This document shows, piece by piece, positions 31,177 through 41,900 of a DNA stretch of 64,000 bases (position 1 is its first letter; every line of letters begins with the position of its first letter). The DNA is from Epithemia pelagica (taxonomy: Eukaryota; Bacillariophyta; Bacillariophyceae; Surirellales; Surirellaceae). The stretch is taken from the NCBI GenBank assembly GCA_946965045.2, contig OX337238.1, positions 2,108,001 to 2,172,000 on the forward strand, given 5' to 3'. A program made the translations under genes and the position numbers. The notes beneath the pieces are model-generated. The model was given only the letters and a program-made list of their open reading frames with translations. It was not told the DNA's origin and did not search any database.

Positions 31177-32922
31177 TCAGGAGAAATGCTCCACGAGACT
31201 GCGGAGCGACTGATCGACGGAGCGTGCCACATTTGCGACTGCAGCATCGAGCTCAGCGCGATTGACAGTAGAACCAGCCACAGTGCCAGTCGCTCCAGTG
31301 AGCGTGCTGGTCGTGCTGGCGCCGTCGGCTCGCGCGGCATGAGCACTTGCATCGTCTTGGTTGGAAGAATGCGTCCGATCCGGAACCCAGCGATGCGTGC
31401 GATGGTTGTAGAACATATGTTTTCCATCGATCACGCGTCGATTTCGTTCGTCCGACTTTGGAGGCGCCCACTTTCCGGATGCACCACCTGCTCCAGAATT
31501 TGAGGAACTCGTCCCATTGGCTGCCTTCTTAGAACCAAACTTCTCTCTGTTCGCAGCAATCTTCTGTTCGTTGCGGGGTTCCGTGCACTTCGGTGCCGTA
31601 TGTCCCGGCTTTCCACAATTCCAACAAATTGGTTGGGGCTTGCCATTGCCCGAAGAGGCAGTATTGGCAGCTTTCTTGGCATCTTCTTGGGCATTGAACA
31701 CGGAGTTCTTTCCCTTCGTTTTAGAACCGTGCCAGTCATTACTGCTGCATAATTCATTATACTTAGTTTCGGCTAAGCGAAGTAAAACATCAACTTCCAA
31801 ACCACCAGTGTCATCAGGATCACCTTGAAGTTTACCAATGTCCCGTGCCATTGTATAAGTTTGCTCGATATAGCGGAAGTAGGAGTTAAATTTGCCAACG
31901 GATGAAGTTTGCATGACCTTTAGCACTTGCTGATTAAAACGCTCTGGAACTTTCTTGACCCATTTCAAGCGCTTGTGTGCACCACGGATCAAACTTACAA
32001 CACGAAGAACATTTTCACCTTGAAACTCATTGATCTTCAAATTCTTAACCAAGTCTTTCAAGTGATCAATAGCGGCTTCCGAACTTGAAACCAGAATGTT
32101 CATCATAATGACGAAGAGCAGTGGACCCCCTTGTTGAATGGTAGGGTAAGTCTCAAACTGTTCGTAGCATTTTTCAAACAGACTTTGAGTCATGTTATTT
32201 TCCAGATGCTTGTAGGTTAGTACCAAATTCTCCCGGTACCAATCCTTCTTGGTCCAACGGCGATACCATTCACAACTGGCTGCAACTTCATCGGGAGTAA
32301 CTTCCTCATAATTTAAATATAGATCTACAGTACGAGACTCAATACTCCGGGATCCCTTCGACTTGGGGAACACAATCGTGAACACGTCATGCATATCGTA
32401 AACCATATGCGTGTCCTTGGTCTTGGAAATCATGATGGCAGTGTTATAGCACTCATCCAACTTCTTTTCATCGGTCAAACTCATACTCGTGAAAGTATAT
32501 TTTGTTTGCGATGTCTTCACGGCTTCCTTGAAGAGATCTTGTTTCTTCTCCGAGGACATCTTCTCCCTGTTCTCTTTCCGATATAGAGGTCCTTGATCTG
32601 CGACACCATATCCCCTTGAACCTGGTTCCACCAGCTCAACTGCCAGTCCCCCAACCATGAATCGGGTATCTGTATCTAACGGGTAGTCATCGCTCTTTGA
32701 ACTCTTATCCGAGTTGTTTTCATCGCTTGTTCTTCTTTGTCTTCTCTCATTAAGACCCTGAAGCGTTTCGTCGAGTGTTCGGAATCCAAAGTCGGATTCT
32801 CGATTGTCGGTTCCAGTCTGGTCTTCCGCTGAGGCGTCTTGATAGTCCTCATCGTCTCCCGTGTTAGCCGGTGCTGCACCTGAAGCGGGTGAAACATTTG
32901 CCGAGTCTTCTGCTCGCGCCAT
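31177..32922 (-). CDS. TE2 Gag
   Basis: ATG 32922 opens 581 residues ending at TGA 31179-31177. The N-terminus is acidic. The central helical capsid-like region is followed by a CCHC zinc knuckle CWNCGKPGHTAPKC (about residue 431) for RNA binding, then a Gly/Ser/Ala-rich tail. Translation past the TGA would enter pol without a frame change (the next codons are TGG GGT GGC). Confidence 0.92.
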   Translation of the reverse strand: MARAEDSANVSPASGAAPANTGDDEDYQDASAEDQTGTDNRESDFGFRTLDETLQGLNERRQRRTSDENNSDKSSKSDDYPLDTDTRFMVGGLAVELVEPGSRGYGVADQGPLYRKENREKMSSEKKQDLFKEAVKTSQTKYTFTSMSLTDEKKLDECYNTAIMISKTKDTHMVYDMHDVFTIVFPKSKGSRSIESRTVDLYLNYEEVTPDEVAASCEWYRRWTKKDWYRENLVLTYKHLENNMTQSLFEKCYEQFETYPTIQQGGPLLFVIMMNILVSSSEAAIDHLKDLVKNLKINEFQGENVLRVVSLIRGAHKRLKWVKKVPERFNQQVLKVMQTSSVGKFNSYFRYIEQTYTMARDIGKLQGDPDDTGGLEVDVLLRLAETKYNELCSSNDWHGSKTKGKNSVFNAQEDAKKAANTASSGNGKPQPICWNCGKPGHTAPKCTEPRNEQKIAANREKFGSKKAANGTSSSNSGAGGASGKWAPPKSDERNRRVIDGKHMFYNHRTHRWVPDRTHSSNQDDASAHAARADGASTTSTLTGATGTVAGSTVNRAELDAAVANVARSVDQSLRSLVEHFS

Positions 32923-33012
32923 TGTTCTCACCTTCTCTCTGTCCTATCTTGCCAGAGCACTCACTTCCTTGACACCGTATGACCTTGGGAAACCTTCTAC
33001 AGCGTAATACTT

Positions 33013-33024
33013 GGGCTCATAACC
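33013..33024 (-). promoter_or_regulatory. TE2 primer-binding site, anticodon arm of initiator tRNA-Met
   Basis: The plus strand next to the 5' LTR reads GGGCTCATAACC. This equals the anticodon arm of eukaryotic initiator tRNA-Met (loop CTCATAA, anticodon CAT). Copia of Drosophila and Ty5 of yeast are primed by such an internal half-tRNA. Confidence 0.6.
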
Positions 33025-33260
33025 TGCGAGTAGTGGAAAAGAACGGCGGTCTCTTTCCATTGAGCAATCCGTAAAAGGATACTTATTCTGATAATCACTA
33101 TTATGTTAGTCCTAAATTCTCACTAAATTCACTTGGATCTTTTCTTCAATATCTTTTGGATGAGTCATTCCATCCACTCGTTCACATCTACGTCGCTCAT
33201 CATTCGTGATTGATGAGTCTTGTTGCCAGGTATAAGCTTGCTACCCCAGCTATACTCGCA
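33025..33260 (-). repeat. TE2 5' LTR
   Basis: 236 bp, paired with 26097-26330; contains a GG insertion relative to the 3' LTR. Confidence 0.93.
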
Positions 33261-33438
33261 CCATGCACGTTCCAGGTAGCTCAGGTTTTGTCGGAGCAAT
33301 GAAACGACAGAAAACCCGGATTTGACGTCATATTTCCGGGTTTTTCGTGACGTGTCACGCTCCAGGTTTGGTTTTGTAATTTGTAAATGCTATAGGGTCA
33401 GCCTCAAGAGTCCAAAGAGAACAGAGAAAGAGAGAAAG

Positions 33439-34605
33439 CGGTGGATGGCATTTAAAATGCAAAAAAGCCTCTGAGGCAAATATAGCATGAACCGTACTGT
33501 TGTTTTCGGTTCCCCCTTGGCATTTCAATCCCATCATTTGACGCTCCTTTTACATCGCTCGAGCCTCTTGCAAACACCCCAAACAAATTGTGGGCAATGA
33601 GGAATGAACGAGACCTCCAAAACAGCGACGAGAGAGATAAGGAATGTCGAATTGTCTTCAGCTCACACGCTCACACCAAGTATCCTCGGCCATTCCCTGG
33701 AAACCAGCTCACTTGTGGACGTTCCTTGGACCTGGGTCAGACTTGTCGGCCAGAATGCTCTGTTTCATGAGCCGTTCAGGATAACAACCGGCTTGGACCA
33801 ACAGAGATGAGTGGCCAGCCGGCAAGAACTCTGACGCGTTTTTAGTGTCGAACTTTCTTGAACTTGGCCCTTTTCCTCGTCCGACGAATCTGTTGTGTGG
33901 ACAATGACCGTAAACTGCCGTATAGGGTAACTGTAGAAGGAAAAAAAGTGTTTTTTTTTCATGGATTAATGGATCGTTTCCCTTGTCTCTCTCTAATGGA
34001 CGACTCTGATGGGCAAGAGAGATGATCCAGCCTTTCTTGCGGTGGCTGAGACTTCGAGTAGGTAGTACCAAGTCATTCCTTGAGCATATCATGTTGTTTG
34101 TATAGCTTTGGAAAAGACAGTTCGCATCTGCCTCTATACCACGATCCAAGCATAAGAAGCATACATTGGCCAATTATATGAATGCCAACAACACCAACAG
34201 CCTGTCCACCTTGAAAACGACGAACAACTCCCACGTACCAACAAGGAGAGTGAGACAAGCTGATGGCAATCGAGTTTGGCCAATCTATTCGTGAAATAAA
34301 ATGTCAAGACTTTTGCCAGTGGAAGGAGATGGAAGGAAGGTGTAGTTCCGGAGGTTGAAATTATGGGGAAAATGGATCAGGAACTCCTGCTAACCCAAAC
34401 ACTTGTGTCCTACAATTTCACAGCAAAGGACAACCGTATATACTTGTAGTGTTTTTCTTGATCTTGTTAATAAGCTTGCAAATATGCTGTCTTATGAATA
34501 CTATTGATTTGGGGAAACGCTCCTATTGCTGTCCCTTTGAGGTGTTGACAGTGCTTCCGCTCCTTGTGAAGGTGCTGGAGTTGATTGGGGTTTGGGGAAA
34601 CACTC
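33439..34605. other. 3' flank of the CRN-like gene
   Basis: About 1.2 kb, the duplicate of 23277-24456, with the same two direct repeats near 34509 and 34593. No gene is recognised. Confidence 0.5.
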
Positions 34606-37600
34606 CTATTGCTGTCCCTTTGCAGTGCCCACAATTTCTGCCTTGGAATTACAACCAACTGGAGGTGCTGGAGTTGGTTGTAAATCCAAGGCAGAAATTG
34701 TGGGCTCCAAATGTTCTTTGAACCAAATCGAATCCAGCCCCTTTGGCATTGCGAAATTATTCACCTCCGTCAAAGAGTTGGACACTGCCAAAATTCGTTT
34801 TGTTTCAATACTCTTGGGTGGTTCGGCATTTTCATTTCTTGTCACCAGTGTCTCTACCTCTGTCTGAAAGCTTTGGACCGCAACAGCAGACCACTGTTTG
34901 GAAATCTCCTTCTTCTGTTTAGTTTCTTTGTTGGAGCTTTCAGTGTTGCCAATGCCCAAAGATTGGCACCAGTCATTGAGATTGGAATGTAACCGAGCAT
35001 AGTGTTTGCACTGAATCGCCAAAATAGTCACGTTCCACTCCTTGTCCACCAGAACAACAAACAAATCTGGTCCTTGGGCATTTGGTACCCCCTGGGATAC
35101 TACAAAGCAAGTGTTGTTTTTCACTTCGTTTTGGCTGAAAAAAGGCTCTTTAAGAGCAAGTTCCGACAGTTCTTCCTTCAAATCCTCTTCGCGCATTTCT
35201 TCATTCTTCCGACGGCTGCGTGGCCACCCATTCTCTAACTCGTGTGTTTCGGTTGCATATCCTTGCACCTCAAATAGCCTCATACAGTGAAGAGATACGA
35301 CCTCCTCAAACTGCTTTCCCATTGATGGAAGCAACAATTTCGTACTCCCGGAGCACGACAAGTACTTCAGGGCGTTGGATGTGCCGTTCCTCCTTGCCAG
35401 TCCCTTCTCAAATAAGGTGTCGTATTTCTCCTCGAAAAACAGCTCCATGGCAACGTTCTTGTCATTGGAACCTTCCGAATCACCTCCTTTTGCGACTCCC
35501 GATCCCTCACTTGGCTCTCCTTTTTCTTGGATAACATTGTTGTACAAAGCGTTCTTCACATTCATCAAATGACTCTCAAGTTGGGACTCCAGTTCATTCC
35601 TGGTCTTGTCGTTCGACTGGTTGATCGCTTTATTCAGTGCCTCCTCCTGGTGGTAGACAAATGCGCAACGTAGCAATAGTTCCCGATCCTGGTTTTCCAA
35701 CTCACCCACAGTATTGGTTCGCAAATAGTACCGCACAGGGTAGTCCATTATGTGCTGATAAGACGTAATGGCTTTCAGTCGTTCCGTATAGCGTGTTTCT
35801 TTTGTAGTCACACCATATGCATCTACCTCATGTTCTATAGCACGTAGGATTGGTAAGACTCCTCGAAAGAACATCCTGGCATTGGTCCTCAGAATGCGGC
35901 AATATCCGACCTCAAGAGCAGCCTTCACAGCATTGTGCAATTCCTGCTCCTTCCGCAGCAGGTTTTCTAAATTTGGTTGCTTCATTGTTACTATCTTGAC
36001 AAGGCTCGGACTTGTGCCGACTCGACCTCTGTGGATGGCGTCTGTGCCAGTTCCAACAAGAACGAGTTGCACGCGCCCTTTAGGACGTACAAGATACCTG
36101 TGACGTTCAATTATTTCCTCGACGCAAGAGACAAGACCCTCCACAAGGTCAATGTTTGTTGCTTCATCGATGACGATGGCCACCTTTTCAGGTCTTTCAT
36201 TCTTTGGAAATTCACCCTCAAGCCATTTCTGAACATACGGCTCCTTGCCTGATTTTATAGCACTATATGCGTTTCTGAATACGTCGAAGGCCCATTGATT
36301 CCTGCTTTCGTTCACAGTGGATTTCATCCACGCCAAACCAGCCGCCACGTCGGATTCTCCACTTTTGATCTCGCCGCAACATACTATCAACTTTCGTAGA
36401 AGTTCACAGACTTGGGGATACTTGATGGGGGCTTCTAGAACACTCTTTTCTCGAATCCTGAAAGACTCGGTATTTAGACGCTTGTACAACACCAAAAAGC
36501 CATTTTCTCGTGCTTTTTGGCATGAGAAAACGCTTTTGCCACTCCCACTTTCTCCTGCCACCACTATAGCGAACTCTTTGTCCACACGTGTTCCAAAGGG
36601 ATCGTTACTAGTAGCTACTTCTGTGTCCACATACAATGTCGAAGGCTTCACAATTCTTTCATCTTCTTCTTCTTCAATGTCTTTCAAGGGTTTTGGCGAC
36701 GGAATTTCAGCCTTCAGTCTCTTGAAAGTATACTCCCCAAGTATCTCATTCAGTTCCGAGGCGCCGAGTCTTTTTGTTCTTATTATGTTCTCCTTGCCGC
36801 TGGCGACGTCCGTAAACTTGGTTTGAATCTCTTGAATTTTGACAGCACGTGTACTTTGGGTGATGATGGAATCAAGCTTTTCTCTCCTTGCGTCATCGTC
36901 ATTCCATTCCAATCCAAATAAATCTTTCTCATTTTCCCCAGAAAGACACTTCACAACAATATCCCAATTTTTAATCGCTTCGCTGTTTTCCCTCTTTTTT
37001 AGCCCATCAATAAGTCTCCTCAAAAACTCACTTTGAAGGAGGGTATCATCTTTGGATTCTGTCTCTCCTACCGAATCCTCCATCATTTGCCCTGTGACTG
37101 CATCGTTCAACATTTCCTCACCACCAGCAACACTAATAGGCTTTAGTGTCAAATCCAAAAATGAATTCAAGTCCTCCTCTTTGCCGCTATTGATCCATTT
37201 CCGAATCCCTTCCCATAACTCCTTCAGTGTTTTCTTTTCGTCCTCTTCCTCTAGGTTGTTGTTTTCGCGTTGTGAATCTATATCTTTCACGATTTCTTCA
37301 GCTATATCATTGCTGACAGTTTTCTTTTCTTCCTCCGTCAATCGACTTAAAATTTGTTGGAAGTGAGAAACATAAGCAAAGTGCGATGTTTCGTCATCGT
37401 CATTCGATCGCGAATGCTTTGAAAGACTGTCATTCGGGAGAGGGGATCCTTCTCGTTTGGCATTTGACGATGCCGCACTGGGACGAGTCGTGTCGTCCTT
37501 GTTGTCGTCCGTGCCAAACAAGGAGGACATTTTGGACCGAAAATCTTGGACAGCCTTGTCATTGTAATCGTCCTCCTCCAAATAATCGTCGTCGTCGTCC

Positions 37601-37854
37601 TCGTCCTCCTCATCATCGTCTTCATTTTTGGAGGTTTCTTCAAAATCATTGTAAAAGGCAGTCAATGGAGGTGCGAATCTCCTCGTTTCATGGAATGCTG
37701 GACAACTGGATATTTGATAAAATGGTCTCTTGCCATTCTTGGTCGTCGTACTAGCACCACCAAAGGCGGAACAACCCCACAGACCTCCATGGACCATCAC
37801 GAGCAGCACCGTCCCGAAAGCAACGAACCATCGAGGAAATATGATCATTTTCAT
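34606..37854 (-). CDS. CRN-like P-loop ATPase - PD-(D/E)XK nuclease with signal peptide
   Basis: ATG 37854 opens 1082 residues; the frame 5' of it has no ATG. The start MKMIIFPRWFVAFGTVLLVM is a clean signal peptide followed by a CSAFGG site like diatom secretory or plastid-type cleavage sites. An acidic linker and a helical charged region follow (to about residue 420). The ATPase core has Walker A GESGSGKS (433-441, K440), Walker B VAIVIDEATN (D563, E564) and LVLVGTGTDA. The C-terminal part has a PD-(D/E)XK-type core: D930 in GPDLFVVL and Q948-C-K950 in IQCKHY. A STAND/AAA ATPase plus nuclease is the typical layout of Crinkler-family proteins in protists. The last 45 codons include a 33-bp inverted repeat. 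The function in a free-living alga is unknown; conflict or self/non-self roles have been suggested for the family. Confidence 0.78.
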   Translation of the reverse strand: MKMIIFPRWFVAFGTVLLVMVHGGLWGCSAFGGASTTTKNGKRPFYQISSCPAFHETRRFAPPLTAFYNDFEETSKNEDDDEEDEDDDDDYLEEDDYNDKAVQDFRSKMSSLFGTDDNKDDTTRPSAASSNAKREGSPLPNDSLSKHSRSNDDDETSHFAYVSHFQQILSRLTEEEKKTVSNDIAEEIVKDIDSQRENNNLEEEDEKKTLKELWEGIRKWINSGKEEDLNSFLDLTLKPISVAGGEEMLNDAVTGQMMEDSVGETESKDDTLLQSEFLRRLIDGLKKRENSEAIKNWDIVVKCLSGENEKDLFGLEWNDDDARREKLDSIITQSTRAVKIQEIQTKFTDVASGKENIIRTKRLGASELNEILGEYTFKRLKAEIPSPKPLKDIEEEEDERIVKPSTLYVDTEVATSNDPFGTRVDKEFAIVVAGESGSGKSVFSCQKARENGFLVLYKRLNTESFRIREKSVLEAPIKYPQVCELLRKLIVCCGEIKSGESDVAAGLAWMKSTVNESRNQWAFDVFRNAYSAIKSGKEPYVQKWLEGEFPKNERPEKVAIVIDEATNIDLVEGLVSCVEEIIERHRYLVRPKGRVQLVLVGTGTDAIHRGRVGTSPSLVKIVTMKQPNLENLLRKEQELHNAVKAALEVGYCRILRTNARMFFRGVLPILRAIEHEVDAYGVTTKETRYTERLKAITSYQHIMDYPVRYYLRTNTVGELENQDRELLLRCAFVYHQEEALNKAINQSNDKTRNELESQLESHLMNVKNALYNNVIQEKGEPSEGSGVAKGGDSEGSNDKNVAMELFFEEKYDTLFEKGLARRNGTSNALKYLSCSGSTKLLLPSMGKQFEEVVSLHCMRLFEVQGYATETHELENGWPRSRRKNEEMREEDLKEELSELALKEPFFSQNEVKNNTCFVVSQGVPNAQGPDLFVVLVDKEWNVTILAIQCKHYARLHSNLNDWCQSLGIGNTESSNKETKQKKEISKQWSAVAVQSFQTEVETLVTRNENAEPPKSIETKRILAVSNSLTEVNNFAMPKGLDSIWFKEHLEPTISALDLQPTPAPPVGCNSKAEIVGTAKGQQ
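34628..34704. repeat. 33-bp inverted repeat with 11-base loop (copy 2)
   Basis: The arms 34628-34660 and 34672-34704 match at 32 of 33 positions. The structure is read as the C-terminal codons of the CRN-like gene (PTISALDLQ ... NSKAEIVG) 20-95 bases before its stop. Confidence 0.85.
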
Positions 37855-38102
37855 GATACCAAAATAGAGATGCAAAATCTTTTTTTCTTTTTGGGTGCTC
37901 TGTCGGTTCTGTGAGAGGAGGTGATGGATGGATGTGTGGTGCGTACAATACGTGTGTCCGAATGACCTTGTAGCGGGATTGGGAATCACGGGTGTAAGGG
38001 AATGGTCATTACCTCGTACCGAATTACTACTTTTGGGGAAATCTTCGTTCGTAGTGTAAGCTTAGTCTTTTAGGAACTGGTTTGTACGAAGAGTATAAGA
38101 CA
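37855..38102. other. CRN-like gene upstream region and end of the TE4 5' LTR
   Basis: The CRN-like promoter should lie here. The right part is the 3' end of an LTR of TE4, which ends at CA 38101-38102. The LTR start could not be fixed. Confidence 0.4.
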
Positions 38103-38206
38103 GTTTATCAGACCCAATGGTATCGAAAGATGACGACAACGACGCGAGCTAACACCAGGAATGCCACTACGAACGAGGGGGATGGAAAGCCGGAGGCGGA
38201 GGAAAG
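38103..38206 (+). mobile_element. TE4 (older copia-like element), leader and gag start
   Basis: The primer-binding site GTTTATCAGACCCA (38103-38116) directly follows an LTR end, and the gag ATG is at 38130. The element is interrupted at 38206 by TE3 and resumes at 45595. The four bases AAAG are repeated on both sides of TE3. Confidence 0.7.
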
Positions 38207-38446
38207 TGAATAAATAATCACGGGCGCCCCCTTTGTAACCTACGAAGGGCCTCGCCATGCCTCGCTACGCACCGCCTGGCATCGCCCGGCCCCTAGTTAT
38301 GTGTTCGCTAGTGGGTACCGTGGTCGCTATTTGGCCCCTACGTGAGCGATTTGCCCCAAAAGGGCACCCTTAGTTTAGTCATCATAATTTCTGATAGTTT
38401 GATTGTTGCAAGCCGTATATTGCGTCTGGCCGTCAGTTTTTATTCA
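38207..38446 (+). repeat. TE3 5' LTR
   Basis: 240 bp, TG...CA, nearly identical to 45355-45594. Confidence 0.95.
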
Positions 38447-38460
38447 GTTTATCAGACCCA
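38445..38460 (+). promoter_or_regulatory. TE3 primer-binding site, shared with TE4
   Basis: CAGTTTATCAGACCCA spans the LTR end and the next 14 bases, and the same 16 bases occur at 38101-38116 in TE4. The complement contains CTGATAA, which would fit a tRNA anticodon loop with GAT (Ile), so internal half-tRNA priming is possible. Confidence 0.45.
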
Positions 38461-38943
38461 TACGTCTGTTGTTTCCCCACTGTTCGCCGGACGGCAAGCG
38501 CCTGATCAACGCTCGGGAGTTGTTCGCGCTAAGCGGCTTCGTCACTCGCTCGCTTGCGTCATCTCTGTGACTTGTTTTTGTCACTGTGGGACCCACTCGC
38601 TAATTTGTGACTTGCGACTGCACAACGTACCGTGCACGTGCTCGTACACGTGGACTGTCCATCCACGCGCTCCGTACGACTCAATTATATAAGCCTGCTG
38701 GCTTTTGACACGTGCTTGCTTGCTCGCGGAATCGCCGGTTCGCCGACTCGCGGATTCGCCGATCGCTAGCTCGCTCGCTCGCGGAATCGCCGGATGACTA
38801 CTCGCCGATTCACTCGCAGATTGTTGGCTCACAGAAATTCGCTCCTCTCATCACAATTGCAAATTTCTGCACAAGAACAAGCCTTCCCTTGCCGTCCGTT
38901 TGACCTTCTACTACCCTCCTACCCTTCATCCGACCCTTGAACC
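38447..38943 (+). other. TE3 5' leader with TCGC-rich repeats
   Basis: A 497-bp untranslated leader. Between about 38717 and 38822 it has an irregular tandem run of GCTCGC / GGAATCGCCGG / GATTCGCCGA units. The leader ends in ACC before ATG 38944, a strong start context. Confidence 0.6.
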
Positions 38944-41900
38944 ATGGCCGCAAATGCCTTCCGTACTGCACTGGGCCGCTGTGGCTACGACAATGCTACC
39001 GTTGGGTACCTAACGCAACAGGGCTTCATGACAACGGATCAGTTCCTGGAGTTTCCTATCAACGAAGTAAAGCCCATGCTGAAGACACTAGCCAAGAACC
39101 TACCCGACGGTGTCACTCTACCCTACCAATTCAACCTGAAGTTCCTTGGCTTCCGAATGTGGTTGGAATACCGTTCTGTCCGTGGTCAGGACCTTGATGC
39201 TGGTGCTTATACTGGTGACGTAATCACCAAGTGGATGAAACGCGTAACGGAACTCGCGAATGCCACCACCACTCATGGTCAGGATGACCCAGTACCACCC
39301 AAAAGGCTAACGAACCTTGCCAATTGGGAACGTCACGACGGAATGTGGCGCACGTACTTGGGTCAGCACCGTAATCTGACAACGGGAGTGCCACTCACCT
39401 ACGTATTGCGTGAGGAGTCCGACGTACCGGACGACGCACTAACCGCCGATTACGACTGCATTGACGACGACCTAGTCGCGACCACTCGTCATGAGGGGGA
39501 CCAGTACAAAGCTGACCGACGCAGAGTGTATGAGCTGTACTACCCTCTTATCTACGATGGCCCGGCCTGGACGTTTGCTAAAACGCACGCGAAATCGAAG
39601 GACGGCCGTGAGGCCTACCTGACCGTCAAGCGGCAAGCCACTGGACAGGCCGCGAGCATCCTGCGCAAGAAACAAGCTTATGCGCAGATCGCAAATGCTA
39701 AGTTTACAGGACGAGGGAAGTACCGCTTCCATGACTACATCCACCGTCACCAACATGCGCACAACACCCTGGAAGAGCTTGGCGAAACGGTCGCAGAAAC
39801 AAAAAAAGTGACCGATTTCATGAATGGGATCACCGATCCGACGCTCGTCCAAGCAAAGACCGTCGTCAACGGTGACCAGGAGAAGTTGTAGAACTTCGAA
39901 GCGTGCCAGCAATACTTCTTGACTGTGCACAGTGCCGCCAAAACCGAAACGCAGGACGACTCTCGAAAGATCGCCGCTGCTAGTACCACCCCAAGCAAAG
40001 GAAAGGGCAAAGGGCGCAATCAGAAAAAGAGCAAGAAGAAGAAGGACCGCGTTCATGCTGGTCACTACGATGCCAACGAATGGGCAGACCTGACGGAGGA
40101 CGAACGCAAACAAGTCCAGGCTCTTCGCAGAGAGCGCAAAGAAAAGCGGAAGCTTGGATCCGTCACCACAGACGACTCTTCCAACGCATCGTCGAAGAGG
40201 TCGAAAACGTCGCATGGGAGTACTGCTGAGGACGCAATCTCAGTAGACATTGATGAAGACGACGCTAAGCCTGAGGCTAAGACCAACGTATCGGTCATTA
40301 TGGAAGTAGACGAGAACTTGCTTGACTCCTCTGTTGACAACGTACCGTCGCCAGACAAGCACTCTAAGTTCCGCGCTTCCACCTCACCTGCAAAATCATC
40401 CGAAGATGATTCGCAGCCGACAAAGTCCTCAGCTGGCAACAGCTTTGGACGTTTTGCGCATAAGGCTAAAGCACAACCGAACAAACCCGGATCTGCATCC
40501 GTCAAATCCGTACGTACTCGCCCCATGGGGGAATACGAGACCTATCCACCGATGTGGCAATGGGAAGAGGACGGACGTCCTGATATGAGTCATATGACCA
40601 TCCCGCCAGTCCCGGAACACGGCGACATCTTTGTGAAGCTGCCGCTACCGGTCAAAGGCAAGTATGCTGAGGGGACTCGCAACGTCTGCTCACTTACCAA
40701 GCATGACCAGAGTATGCTGAAAGGAAGCTTCCGCGAAGAGATCGACACTATTGTACACAATAGTCCAATTTGGTCTTGGCGCTGGTCTAAAATGTCAGGC
40801 TATGAACGAGAAGAGCGCCAAATGTACCATGTGTGCAGACGCTTAGCCGAGCACACGGAAGTGTTCGACGAAGCTTTGAAATACACTATGCTTGCCAATG
40901 GACAATTGGCTGCCGCAGAGCGAAGGCGTAATGTATGCGGTCGTTATTCCGCCGATCTTGAATTCGATGTCCGTGACCCCAATGTCTCTGACAAGTCTGC
41001 CGACATGTCTAATTCCTCCTGATGGAGTGTGCCCTGTGTATCCGCTGCCGAAGCAGTAAAAATTGATAAAACGAATCTTATTGTTCAATCGAATGCACAT
41101 GTAGGCACCCATTATAGTTATTCTAAACGTTTCGCACATTGTTTATGTGCTATGAACACTGACCAATATGGTGTTGAGACCATTGAGCTCACCTGTGAGT
41201 TGGACTCACATGCGGACACCTGTGCCGTGGGAAGAGACTTCGCAATGCTCTCCGAAGCCCACCGCTATATCAGTGTGCATCCGTTCGCGGAAGAATATAA
41301 CCCGCTGACCAATGTCCCTATTGCGACTGTTGCTACTGTCTGGACTGACAGCGAAAACCAGTCTTACTTGCTTGTCATCCACCAAGCATTGTTTTTAGGG
41401 GACCGTATGGGCAGTTCGTTACTCTGTCCGAACCAGATGCGTGCCCATGGCATCGTTGTCAACGACGTACCTAAACAGTTTGACCCGCACAGCACGCATA
41501 GTATCCACGTCCCGGATGCCGATCTCACCATCCCGCTCACCATGGCTGGTGTGATAAGTGGTTTCACCACTCGCAAACCCAATTCTGACGAGCTGGAACA
41601 CTTGCCACAAGTTGTGCTAACTGCCGATAGCCCATGGCAACCTCGTTCTGCCGCCTTTGCGGACGCGGAGGAGAAACTGGGTGTAGCTGCCGCTACTGCC
41701 GTTCGCAATGGCGATCCGAATTCGATTGCCGCATCCTCCATTCCACGACTCATCAAAGCAGTGCGAACGTACCAGCATGCTTTTGCCAATCCATCACCCG
41801 ATCTGGACGCCGACGCACAAGGCGACGACCTATACGAACGCTTAATAGCGACGGTCACTGTTCATCCAGAAAAGGAGGAGCCTGATGTAGTCCCGGAGGA

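Larger units (their letters stand above)
26097..33260 (-). mobile_element. Ty1/copia LTR retrotransposon TE2 (minus strand) at a duplication junction
   Basis: LTRs are TGCGAGTA...TACTCGCA, 234 bp (26097-26330) and 236 bp (33025-33260), differing by one substitution and a GG indel. Gag and pol share a frame separated by a single TGA. A polypurine tract TGAGAGGGAG lies at 26331-26340. The flanking five bases (TAACC left, CCATG right) do not match. The left flank is CRN coding sequence and the right flank is the PP2A promoter segment, so this copy sits at the join between the two duplicated segments. Confidence 0.93.
33261..36239. repeat. Tandem segmental duplication, copy 2 (uninterrupted)
   Basis: This is the intact counterpart of copy 1. 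The CRE palindromes recur at 33312-33359, and GAAAG at 33434-33438 is the unoccupied TE1 target. Homology ends at 36239, inside the CRN-like gene, which continues to 37854. Confidence 0.9.
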
